Shown piece after piece: positions 8,490-15,894 of a stretch of 64,000 nucleotides of DNA (positions are counted from its first letter, which is position 1; each line of letters begins with the position of its first letter). The position numbers were made by a program, and so were the translations under genes. The DNA is from Azospirillum endophyticum (GTDB lineage: Bacteria; Pseudomonadota; Alphaproteobacteria; Azospirillales; Azospirillaceae): assembly GCF_016595245.1 (NCBI RefSeq), contig NZ_JAENHM010000057.1, forward strand, positions 62,001 to 126,000, given 5' to 3'. The notes under the pieces are model-generated. The model was given only the letters and a program-made list of their open reading frames with translations, had not been told where the DNA came from and did no database searches.

Positions 8490-9371
8490 TCAGGCAAAAG
8501 CGGCTCGATTCCGGGCGATGAATTGTTGGACGGAGAGCGCCGGAGTCCCCGTTATCTTCTCGACGGCATCATTGGTGCCGGAGAAGATGCCGTCACGATA
8601 GTTCTGGGCGACCTCAACCAGATGCTGTGTCAGGAACGGGGGAAATTTGTAAAAGTCCTCCATCTTCTGTTTGAATTCCGTGATCGACGTCGGCGCGTAC
8701 TCGATCCTCTCGCCGAGGACCTCGCTCATGGCGGCGGCAATCTCGGTGTGATCCATTTCGACCGGGCCGTGGAGGGTGTAGACCTTGCCCTCGTGTCCTT
8801 TCGGATTGGCCAGAAGATGGGCGATGACACGTCCCTGGTCGTCGGTGCTGATCGGGGCGTGCCGTCCGTTCCCGAAGGGGAATTCGATCTTTTTCTTCGC
8901 CCAGATCTCCTTGGCGAAATGGGGATAGACGAGCCAGTCGGCGAAAAAGGTCGGGCGCAGATGTGTCGTCGCCACGCCGGACCAATCGAAGACCCGCTCG
9001 GAAACCCAGTGATCCTGCGCGGCATGGCTGGCAGACTCCCGGCGCGCGGAAATCTGCGACATGTTGACGATCGCCGTGACGCCGGCCTCCTTGGCGGCTT
9101 GGGCGAAATAGGCGGCGCCACTTATGATTCCCGGCGCGATCGGATGAAGGAAATAGGCAGAACCGATGCCTTCCATGGCGGCGCGGATGTCGTCGATGTC
9201 GGTGAAATCCCCGACGGCGATATCGACGCCACGCTGGCGCAAGCTGGCCGCCCGCCCGTCGTCGGAGCGCACGTAGGCTCTGACCCGCTTGCCCATCTTG
9301 AGCAATTCATCGATGGCGCTGCCGCCCGTCCGTCCGGTCGCGCCGCTCACAAGAATGTCCGCTTCGCTCAT
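8490..9371 (-). CDS. NmrA-family NAD(P)-binding protein (atypical SDR)
   Basis: The Rossmann motif VSGATGRTGGSAIDELL lies at the N terminus of this 293-residue protein, followed by DFTDIDDIRAAMEG, typical of NmrA/YtfG-like atypical SDRs. These are quinone reductases or redox-sensing regulators that bind NAD(P). The classical Tyr-x3-Lys site is not obvious. GAGAGGATCGAAGCG precedes the chosen ATG; the longer frame upstream runs through the operator palindromes and is not credible. Two palindromes lie 22-66 bases upstream, and a GST remnant lies beyond them. Confidence 0.85.
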   Translation of the reverse strand: MSEADILVSGATGRTGGSAIDELLKMGKRVRAYVRSDDGRAASLRQRGVDIAVGDFTDIDDIRAAMEGIGSAYFLHPIAPGIISGAAYFAQAAKEAGVTAIVNMSQISARRESASHAAQDHWVSERVFDWSGVATTHLRPTFFADWLVYPHFAKEIWAKKKIEFPFGNGRHAPISTDDQGRVIAHLLANPKGHEGKVYTLHGPVEMDHTEIAAAMSEVLGERIEYAPTSITEFKQKMEDFYKFPPFLTQHLVEVAQNYRDGIFSGTNDAVEKITGTPALSVQQFIARNRAAFA

Positions 9372-9389
9372 CGCTTCGATCCTCTCAGG

Positions 9390-9437
9390 ATAAGAGCATA
9401 TGCTCTGTATTCGAAGATAAGAGCATATGCTCTTATC
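9390..9437 (-). promoter_or_regulatory. Tandem palindromic operator upstream of the NmrA gene
   Basis: The 17-base unit ATAAGAGCATATGCTCT occurs twice, 27 bases apart start to start. Its 14-base core AGAGCATATGCTCT is a perfect palindrome. In the upstream copy the symmetry extends to 22 bases, with GATAAGAGCAT on one arm. It lies 19-66 bases before the ATG, where a dimeric repressor would bind. The adjacent MarR protein is a candidate ligand, but that is inference. Confidence 0.65.
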
Positions 9438-9502
9438 GTCAAGGGACGATGCCGTGTTGCCCCGATGCCCTGGGCTGCGCCTCCGGCCTTGCGACCCGGA
9501 TG

Positions 9503-9723
9503 CGGCCAAAAAACCGCCATCCCGCGAAAGGCACCGGGGCGGACGGCAACTCTCTCGTACCAAGCGCGCAGCAAGGGCAGCTTGGCCCAGTCCGGTTCCC
9601 CCCTGCTGGCAAAAGCGCTCGTGCAGGCCGCTATGCCCACCAGCGAGAACTGTCGCCGGCCATGTATTCGGTCCCGCTCAGCAAGCCTTCCGCTTGCCGG
9701 AGAACGCGTTCACCATGAGCGGA
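9503..9723 (-). pseudogene. Glutathione S-transferase C-terminal remnant, frameshifted
   Basis: Reading the minus strand, one frame gives ERVLRQAEGLLSGTEYMAGD. A second frame continues QFSLVGIAAC and later LPLLRAWYERVAVRPGAF. Joined, these form the C-terminal helical domain of a GST. The frames meet at about 9650, where one base appears to be missing, and no N-terminal thioredoxin-like half is present. It is therefore a truncated and frameshifted fragment. It sits upstream of, and in the same direction as, the NmrA gene. Confidence 0.65.
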
Positions 9724-9891
9724 TCATAGATCCGTGACCGGACGGGGGTATGGTAAGGAGTGGTCCTCGCTGGTACAATCCAGCGGTTTACAGGGACTTC
9801 TTACGCCTCATGTTGCCCCCTAGCCTGTGAGAGATCCTTGTCAGGGACTCTCTTGGGAGATCGTGAGGCGGCCGATCGAAGGGAGGCTCTC

Positions 9892-10827
9892 GTGCTTGCC
9901 GACCGGATTGCCTCTGCCATCGGCGAAAGCTTCAAGATTCCGCCGCCTCCGACCATCGCTGCACGCGTTGCCGGCGGGTCGGAAATCGCCTTCTCGCATT
10001 TCAAAAGCCAGGACGTGCAGTTTGGTCTATCCACGCCATCTCCCCGGCAAGAGGCCTTCGTCTTCAATATTCCCTTGATAAGCACGCGCTATCCGGTCGT
10101 ATCCATCGACGGAAGACGACAGTCCGTCATTCAGGATCCGGGAAAGGCATATTTGTTCGATTTGTCATCAAAAAATGAAATTAGCCTTGAGACGGCCTAT
10201 AACAGCGTTCGTTTCCATATTCCGCAAACGGCAATAGATCACATGGGTTATGAAAAGGGTTTGCCTCGAGTCGGTGGCCTCAGCGCCAAATTCCTTGGGC
10301 AGGATGATTTGGTACTTTATAATTTGGCTCTCACCATATTGCTGGCGATCCTTAAATCCACTCAGGTGACGACAGCCTTCGTGGAATACATTGCTCTCGC
10401 ATTCCATGATCACGTTGTTCACACCTATGGCGGAGTTCGAAAATGTGGCTGCGCGGGAATGGGCGGTTTGGCCCCCTGGCAGATTCGTCGTGCTTGCGAC
10501 TATATCGAGGCCAACCTCGTCAATGACCCATCAATCGCGATGCTTAGTCAAGAGTGCGGGTTATCAACGAGCTACTTCGCACGCGCATTCCGAACGTCAA
10601 CGGGCATGACTCCGCACCAATGGATAACGAGAAGAAGGATCGAACGTGCAAAATCTTTGATGGCTCACACGACGGAGAGCTTGGCACAGATTTCCGTGAT
10701 GTGTGGATTTGTCGACCAAAGTCATCTTGGGCGTCATTTTCTCAAACAGGAAAGCACCAGCCCTGCCCAATGGCGCCGCCGACAGTCTGGTCGGGCACTC
10801 TTCAAATCAGAAGATCTTGAAGTTTGA
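9892..10827 (+). CDS. AraC-family transcriptional regulator
   Basis: The last 100 residues are an AraC double helix-turn-helix (IAMLSQECGLSTSYFARAFR, then ISVMCGFVDQSHLGRHF). The N-terminal part looks like the cupin-type sensor of FeaR/AraC_binding_2 proteins. I chose the GTG at 9892 because GGGAGG lies six bases before it; the protein is then 311 residues. The frame is open from 9760, and a decayed copy elsewhere resembles this upstream part too, so an earlier start is possible. The gene is visibly AT-richer than its neighbours, with more rare A/T-ending codons, which suggests acquisition from outside. Confidence 0.8.
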   Translation: MLADRIASAIGESFKIPPPPTIAARVAGGSEIAFSHFKSQDVQFGLSTPSPRQEAFVFNIPLISTRYPVVSIDGRRQSVIQDPGKAYLFDLSSKNEISLETAYNSVRFHIPQTAIDHMGYEKGLPRVGGLSAKFLGQDDLVLYNLALTILLAILKSTQVTTAFVEYIALAFHDHVVHTYGGVRKCGCAGMGGLAPWQIRRACDYIEANLVNDPSIAMLSQECGLSTSYFARAFRTSTGMTPHQWITRRRIERAKSLMAHTTESLAQISVMCGFVDQSHLGRHFLKQESTSPAQWRRRQSGRALFKSEDLEV

Positions 10828-11285
10828 CAGGGTGCCAAACCGCCTCCGTCAGGATGCTGGGTCAGGTACCATTTTCTGTCCTTTAAACTGCACATCATAC
10901 CTCCAGTTCCCGCCATCAACGATGATACAGAACTTTTCCAAATAATTAATGTGTGTTTATTACAATTTCTCAACTTCGGAGCACGTCACGTCACTTTCAC
11001 GAATACATAAGAAAGAATATCTGATTAACAAAAAATCTAAAAATAACCATATCGCGTTGGTAGAAAATTCCGCGCAGCACAATAATTTTTCCGCTTCTTA
11101 TACTTCGAATTTCGGAAACAAATAGCGCGTTTTTTGGAATTTTTATTCCACATGTTAGAAATCGTTTCAAGTTGCCACCGCAGTTACACACTTTTCATGC
11201 TTCATTTTTAGCTTTCCAGGTCTAGGCTCCTCTTCAATCGATACATTCTACGGGACCGGCGTGTCCCCGCCAGAGGAGATGGGAG
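10828..11285. other. AT-rich intergenic region without a recognisable gene
   Basis: This 458-base gap is strikingly AT-rich for this genome, especially 10930-11210 with runs such as AAAAAATCTAAAAATAA. Short frames occur on the minus strand, but none has a ribosome-binding site or recognisable protein. It should hold the promoter of the chemoreceptor gene that follows. I could not assign a promoter or terminator with confidence. Confidence 0.5.
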
Positions 11286-12968
11286 ATGGCGTTCCAAAAT
11301 CTCAAGATGGTTTACAAGGTACTGGCGACCCTGCTGCTCATGGCAGCCCTCGCGATCGGCCTGACTGCCAACGGCCTGCTCCAGTTGGACCGGCTGGACC
11401 GGCGCTACACGAGCCTTCTCGACCAAGACGCCACCGCAGCGACCTTGATGGCCCGCACGACCTCCTCGCTCAATGAAATCGGCCGGCTCGTCTACATGAT
11501 GATCGTCGAGGAGGATGTGGCCAAGATGCATCGCCTCATGGACGCCATCGACAAGCAGGCGGCCAATTTCAAGGAACGGATCGCCCTGACGGCAAAGGCA
11601 CAGCCGGCCCTGGCCGACGAGATGCGGCGCGAGACGGAGGATTTCGAGGCGCTGATGGGTCTCGGCCAGGAGGCGGAACGGATAGCGCTGACCAACGACA
11701 ACGCGCGGGCGAACCGCTTCATGGAGGAGCGCTTCAATCCCAAGTTCCAGGTGGTTCTGGACAAGCTCCGCTCACTCATCGGCAAGACCAACATGACGAT
11801 GGAGCGGAGCTCCGCCGAGGCGACCGAGACCTTCCATGCCGCCCGGCTGTGGACGCTGATCATCGCGGCGGCCGGCCTCGCCGGCTGCTTCGGTCTGGGC
11901 ATCGTCCTGACCCGCCGCACCGTGTCCGAACCGATCCGGCATTTGACGGAGGCGATGCGGACCCTGGCAGGAGGCAAGCTCGACCAGCCCGTCACCGGCC
12001 AGGAGCGCGGCGACGAGATCGGCGGCATGGCCAAGGCGCTGCAGGTCTTCAAGGACGGCCTGATCCAGGCCGACCGGCTGTCGCGCGAACAGGCCGCCGA
12101 ACAGGCCGCCAAGCAGAGGCGGGCCGAGACCATCGACCGCCTGATCCGCGGCTTCGAAGACAGCGCGGCGGCCGCGCTGCGCACGGTGTCTTCGGCCGCC
12201 TCGGAACTGGACGCCACGGCACAGGGCATGGCGGCGATGGCCCGGCAGACCAACAGCCAAGCCAGCGTGGTGGCGGCGGCGGCGGAGCAGACGAGCGCCA
12301 ACGTGCAGACGGTCGCCACCGCGGCCGAGGAAATGGCGGCGTCGATCCGCGAGATCGGCGACCAGGTGGCGCGCTCCACCCGCATCGCCGGGCAGGCGGT
12401 CGACGAGGCGGCCCGCACGACCGGCACGGTGCGCGGGCTGGCCGACGCGGCGCAGCGGATCGGCGACGTGGTGAAGCTGATCACCGACATCGCCAGCCAG
12501 ACCAACCTGCTGGCGCTCAACGCCACCATCGAGGCGGCCCGCGCCGGCGAGGCGGGAAAGGGCTTCGCCGTCGTCGCCAGCGAGGTGAAGAGCCTGGCGA
12601 CCCAGACCGGCAAGGCGACGGAGGACATCTCCAGCCAGATCGCCGCGATCCAGGAGGCCACGAAGGGGGCCGTCCAGGCGATCGACGGGATCAGCGGGAC
12701 GATCAACCAGGTGAACGACATCTCCACCGGCATCGCCGCCGCCATCGAAGAGCAGGGCGCCGCCACGGCGGAGATTTCCCGCAGCGTCCATCAGGCGGCG
12801 GCGGGCACGCAGGAGGTGTCCGGCAACATCATCCAGGTCACCGAGACCGCCCAGGAAACCGGAGCGGCCTCCACCCAGGTGCTGAGCGCCGCCGGAGAGC
12901 TGGCCAGACAGTCCGAAACCCTGCGGCGGGAGGTCGAGACCTTCCTCAGCGCGATCAAGGCGGCCTGA
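11286..12968 (+). CDS. Methyl-accepting chemotaxis protein
   Basis: This 560-residue inner-membrane chemoreceptor has a first membrane segment at about residues 13-33. A helical periplasmic ligand domain of roughly 150 residues follows, of four-helix-bundle type, then a second membrane segment near 188-212. The HAMP domain begins TRRTVSEPIRHLTEAM. The cytoplasmic coiled coil carries the kinase-control hairpin ITDIASQTNLLALNATIEAA near residues 399-418. It would signal to CheA/CheW. There is no C-terminal pentapeptide for methyltransferase docking. CCAGAGGAGATGGGAG precedes the start. The ligand cannot be inferred, and no che genes are nearby. Confidence 0.95.
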   Translation: MAFQNLKMVYKVLATLLLMAALAIGLTANGLLQLDRLDRRYTSLLDQDATAATLMARTTSSLNEIGRLVYMMIVEEDVAKMHRLMDAIDKQAANFKERIALTAKAQPALADEMRRETEDFEALMGLGQEAERIALTNDNARANRFMEERFNPKFQVVLDKLRSLIGKTNMTMERSSAEATETFHAARLWTLIIAAAGLAGCFGLGIVLTRRTVSEPIRHLTEAMRTLAGGKLDQPVTGQERGDEIGGMAKALQVFKDGLIQADRLSREQAAEQAAKQRRAETIDRLIRGFEDSAAAALRTVSSAASELDATAQGMAAMARQTNSQASVVAAAAEQTSANVQTVATAAEEMAASIREIGDQVARSTRIAGQAVDEAARTTGTVRGLADAAQRIGDVVKLITDIASQTNLLALNATIEAARAGEAGKGFAVVASEVKSLATQTGKATEDISSQIAAIQEATKGAVQAIDGISGTINQVNDISTGIAAAIEEQGAATAEISRSVHQAAAGTQEVSGNIIQVTETAQETGAASTQVLSAAGELARQSETLRREVETFLSAIKAA

Positions 12969-13058
12969 GACCGGCATCGACGATGCCGTCGCCCGGGCCG
13001 GGGCGGCTCCACGGGACCCTCCCCGTCGCTGAACCCCGTCCGGAGCCCGTCCGCAGTC

Positions 13059-13829
13059 CTACTGCTGCGCCTCGCGCGCCTTGCGGGCCATTTCGTTGAG
13101 CGTCGTCACCGCCTCGTCGAAGCGGTGCTCCGCCTCGGCCTGGCGCTGGAAGGCGACGCGCTGCACCAGGATCTCGCGCGGCGTCGGCTGCTGCTGGAAC
13201 AGCGCCATCACGTCGTCGATGAAGTCGGCCAGCGGCAGATAGCCCGGACGGGTGGCCTGCCCGGGGGTGAGGTCGGTCTGGACCGCCGGCGGCACCAGCT
13301 CGATGACCTCGACCCTGCCCTTGAGCGCTTCGCGCAGGGCAACCGTGTAGCTGTGCAGGGCCGCCTTGGTCGCCGAGTAGGTCGGGGCCGACACGAGCGG
13401 CACGAAGGCCAGGCCGGAGGTGACGTTGACCAGGGCGGCATCGGGCTGGCGGCCCAGATGTTCGACCAGGGCGTCGGTCAACCGGATGGGGCCGAGCAGG
13501 TTGGTGGCGACCGTCGCCTCCGCGTCGCCAAGGTCACGGCGCCGGTCCAACGCCTCGAAGCGCATGATCCCGGCATTGTTGATCAGCACGTTGAGAGCCG
13601 GATGCTCCGCCGTCACCCGTCGCGCGAAGTCGGCGACACCCGCGGCGCTGTCGGCATCAAAAGCCATGGCATGCATGTTCGGACGGCCGGAGATCGCCTC
13701 CAGCAGCGCATCGGTTCGACGGCCGGCGACGATCACATTGTTGCCGAGATCATGAAAACGGTGGGCCAGAGCCTTGCCGATGCCTGAGCCGCCGCCGGTG
13801 ATCAGGATGGTGTTACCTTGGGTCTTCAT
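13059..13829 (-). CDS. SDR-family oxidoreductase, DltE-like
   Basis: The 256-residue protein has the short-chain dehydrogenase motifs TGGGSGIG (cofactor), NNAGIMRF and the catalytic YSATKAALHSY. The C-terminal region (PPAVQTDLTPGQ and beyond) resembles the DltE-like subgroup. The substrate is unknown. GGAGAAAG lies a little far upstream of the chosen ATG (MKTQGNTILITGG), but the extra N-terminal residues of the longer frame look non-coding. It is divergent from the HxlR regulator at 13932, with inverted repeats between them, so it is likely the regulator's target. Confidence 0.88.
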   Translation of the reverse strand: MKTQGNTILITGGGSGIGKALAHRFHDLGNNVIVAGRRTDALLEAISGRPNMHAMAFDADSAAGVADFARRVTAEHPALNVLINNAGIMRFEALDRRRDLGDAEATVATNLLGPIRLTDALVEHLGRQPDAALVNVTSGLAFVPLVSAPTYSATKAALHSYTVALREALKGRVEVIELVPPAVQTDLTPGQATRPGYLPLADFIDDVMALFQQQPTPREILVQRVAFQRQAEAEHRFDEAVTTLNEMARKAREAQQ

Positions 13830-13870
13830 GAGAATGACTTTCTCCGTTGTCCGCTCGAAAGGTATCGCCC

Positions 13871-13928
13871 ACACTCTCCAGCCAGAAGTAGGCACCGAAA
13901 AGATTTATACGCACCAAATGGAGAGTGT
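13871..13928. promoter_or_regulatory. Inverted repeat between the SDR and HxlR genes
   Basis: The arms ACACTCTCCA (13871) and TGGAGAGTGT (13919) are perfect inverted copies separated by 38 bases. TTTATAC between them could be a -10 element for the regulator gene. The position, straddling the divergent promoters, fits binding and looping by a dimeric HxlR protein. Confidence 0.55.
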
Positions 13929-13931
13929 AGG

Positions 13932-14375
13932 ATGCGCAAGGCGTCGCCCGACCCGCAGATCGAGGCACGGCGCAGGGAGCCGGTTCCCGAGACGGTCGAT
14001 CCGGCCATCGAGGCCCTGGTCCACGACGTCATCGGCAAGGTGGCCGACAAATGGACCATGCTGATCCTCGAAGCCCTGCACGACCATGGCACCTTGCGCT
14101 TCACGCAGCTCGGCAAGGCGGTGGGCCGGATCAGCCAGAAGATGCTGACCCAGACCCTGCGCCAGATGGAGAAGGACGGGCTGGTGCGGCGGACGGTGCA
14201 CCCGGTCATCCCGCCCCATGTGGATTATACGCTGACGCCGCTCGGTGAGAGTTTGGGAGCGGCGTTCTGCGGCGTGTGGATCTGGGCGGAGACGCACCAC
14301 GCCGAGATCCAGCGGGCACGGGCATCCTTCGCCGAGCGCGAGGCGGCGACATCCCGCCTGATGGCGAGCGACTGA
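13932..14375 (+). CDS. HxlR-family transcriptional regulator
   Basis: This 147-residue winged helix protein shows the HxlR pattern. ALVHDVIGKVADKWTMLILEAL opens the domain, RFTQLGKAVGRISQKMLTQTLRQMEKDGLV follows, and then HPVIPPHVDYTLTPLGESL. It should act as a homodimer. HxlR proteins commonly control a divergently transcribed oxidoreductase in response to aldehydes, quinones or other electrophiles, which fits the SDR gene next to it. The ATG sits just after the right arm of the inverted repeat, so autoregulation is likely. Its ribosome-binding site (GTAGG) is weak. Confidence 0.88.
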   Translation: MRKASPDPQIEARRREPVPETVDPAIEALVHDVIGKVADKWTMLILEALHDHGTLRFTQLGKAVGRISQKMLTQTLRQMEKDGLVRRTVHPVIPPHVDYTLTPLGESLGAAFCGVWIWAETHHAEIQRARASFAEREAATSRLMASD

Positions 14376-14532
14376 TTTCCCAGGCCTCCGCGGCAACGAG
14401 CCGCTGGAGACGATCGGCCTTCTTGGGCTGAGGATGGCGTGGCGATGCCCCGGGCATGCGCCGCTTCCGCCGAGTCGCGTCCGCCAAGCCATCGCTGCCG
14501 TTGCCTGGAGGAGCCGGTCCGTATAGGGTTAT

Positions 14533-14556
14533 CGCTGTATCTCATGGAATATAGCC
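14533..14556 (+). promoter_or_regulatory. ModE-type box upstream of the binding-protein/cytochrome genes
   Basis: The six-base arms CGCTGT and ATAGCC are separated by 12 bases, with inner TATC/GAAT symmetry. The same layout appears at 17301, 20906 and 25406. It ends immediately before the AAGGAGAGG ribosome-binding site of the next gene, so a bound protein could block elongation or initiation. Confidence 0.6.
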
Positions 14557-14574
14557 AAGGAGAGGCCACCCACC

Positions 14575-15894
14575 ATGCGCCCGCTCTTCCGCCGGATCGC
14601 CGTCCCGCTGCTCGGCTCCGCCCTGATGCTTGGTTCCGGAACGGCCTGGGCGCTGGAGGAGCGGGTCGTGGTGATGACCAGCTACCCGGACGACTTGGTC
14701 CAGCGCTACGAACAGGCGTTCGAACGCGCCAATCCCGGCACCGACCTGCAGATCGTCTGGAAGCCGTCGCGCGACGCCGCGGCGGAACTGGCCAAGCCCG
14801 ACCAGGGCGGCGTCGACGTCTATTGGACGCCCTCGCTCGGGAGCTTTCCGCGGATGCGCGACGCCGGAGCCTTCCGCCCGCTGGCGGTGGACCGTGCCGT
14901 CCTGCCCGGCGTGGTCGACGGGCAGATGGTCTCCGACCGCCAGGGCTTCTTCGAGGCGTTCGAGGTCGCCGGCTATGGGCTGATCGTCAACCCGGCGGCG
15001 CTGGAGCGCGACAAGTTGACGCAACCGGCGACATGGCGCGATCTGGCGGCGACGCGCTGGAAGGGGCGGCTGGCCCTGCCCATCGCCGGACAGGTCGGCT
15101 TCTCCGGAGCGCTCTACGACATCCTGCTGCAGGCGGAGGGCTGGGAAGCGGGCTGGGCGCTGCTCGGCGAGGCGGCGGCCGACGCGACGCTGGTCGGCAG
15201 CGGCGGGCAGGTCAGCGAAAGCGTGGTGAACGGCGAGGCCGACGTCGCCGTGACGGTGGATTTCTTCGCCCGCAGCGCCATCGCCAACGGCCATCCGGTG
15301 GCGCTGGTCTATCCGCCCCGCACCGCCTTCCTGCCGGCCCAGGTGGCGATCACCAGGGCCGCGCCGCATCCGGACGCGGCGCGCGCCTTCGTCGATTTCG
15401 TCCTGTCGGCGCCGGGCCAGGCGCTGCTGTTCCATCCCGACATCCGCCGCTATCCGGTGCGTCCCGACGTCTACACCCAGGCGCCGGCCGGCACCGTCAA
15501 TCCCTTTCAGAGGATCGGGGCCGAAGCCTACGCGTACGACATGGAGAAGGGGCTGAACCGCCACGGCCTGATCGCGGCGCTGTTCGACACCCTGATCGCC
15601 GAGCGGCAGGACCGGTTGAAGACCCTGTGGGGCGCCGTCCACGCCGCCGAAGCCGCCCTGGCCGCCAAGCCCGACCCGGAGCGCGCCGCCCTGGTGAGCA
15701 GGGCGCGCACGCTGGCCGGCTTCGTTCCGGTCGCCGGTGCCGACGCCGACCGTCTCGCTCCGAGCGTCCAGGACCGCCGTTCCAATCGCAACCCGGAGGA
15801 GCAGGCGGCCATGCGGAAAGACTGGTCGGCCCGCATCGACGCCGCCCAGGCCGAGGCGCTGGATCTCGCCCATCGGGCTCTGCCGACGCCATGA
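14575..15894 (+). CDS. Periplasmic solute-binding protein of an ABC transporter
   Basis: A signal peptide spans residues 1-26 (hydrophobic PLLGSALMLGSGTAWA). The next 310 residues form a type II periplasmic binding fold of the Fe3+/thiamine/2-aminoethylphosphonate group, with MTSYPDDLVQRYEQAFE at the start and GGVDVYWTPS and EADVAVTVDFFA in the lobes. At 439 residues it is about 100 longer than usual. The extra C-terminal part is helical and charged (LIAERQDRLKTLWGAVHAAE and following), perhaps a docking segment. The ligand is unknown. A ModE-type box lies directly in front, so Mo-related capture is a hypothesis. It overlaps the cytochrome gene by four bases. Confidence 0.82.
   Translation: MRPLFRRIAVPLLGSALMLGSGTAWALEERVVVMTSYPDDLVQRYEQAFERANPGTDLQIVWKPSRDAAAELAKPDQGGVDVYWTPSLGSFPRMRDAGAFRPLAVDRAVLPGVVDGQMVSDRQGFFEAFEVAGYGLIVNPAALERDKLTQPATWRDLAATRWKGRLALPIAGQVGFSGALYDILLQAEGWEAGWALLGEAAADATLVGSGGQVSESVVNGEADVAVTVDFFARSAIANGHPVALVYPPRTAFLPAQVAITRAAPHPDAARAFVDFVLSAPGQALLFHPDIRRYPVRPDVYTQAPAGTVNPFQRIGAEAYAYDMEKGLNRHGLIAALFDTLIAERQDRLKTLWGAVHAAEAALAAKPDPERAALVSRARTLAGFVPVAGADADRLAPSVQDRRSNRNPEEQAAMRKDWSARIDAAQAEALDLAHRALPTP

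Noticed and set aside
10997..11191. A 64-codon frame in the AT-rich gap
   Set aside because: No ribosome-binding site, Ile/Phe-rich composition expected of random AT-rich DNA, and no recognisable family.
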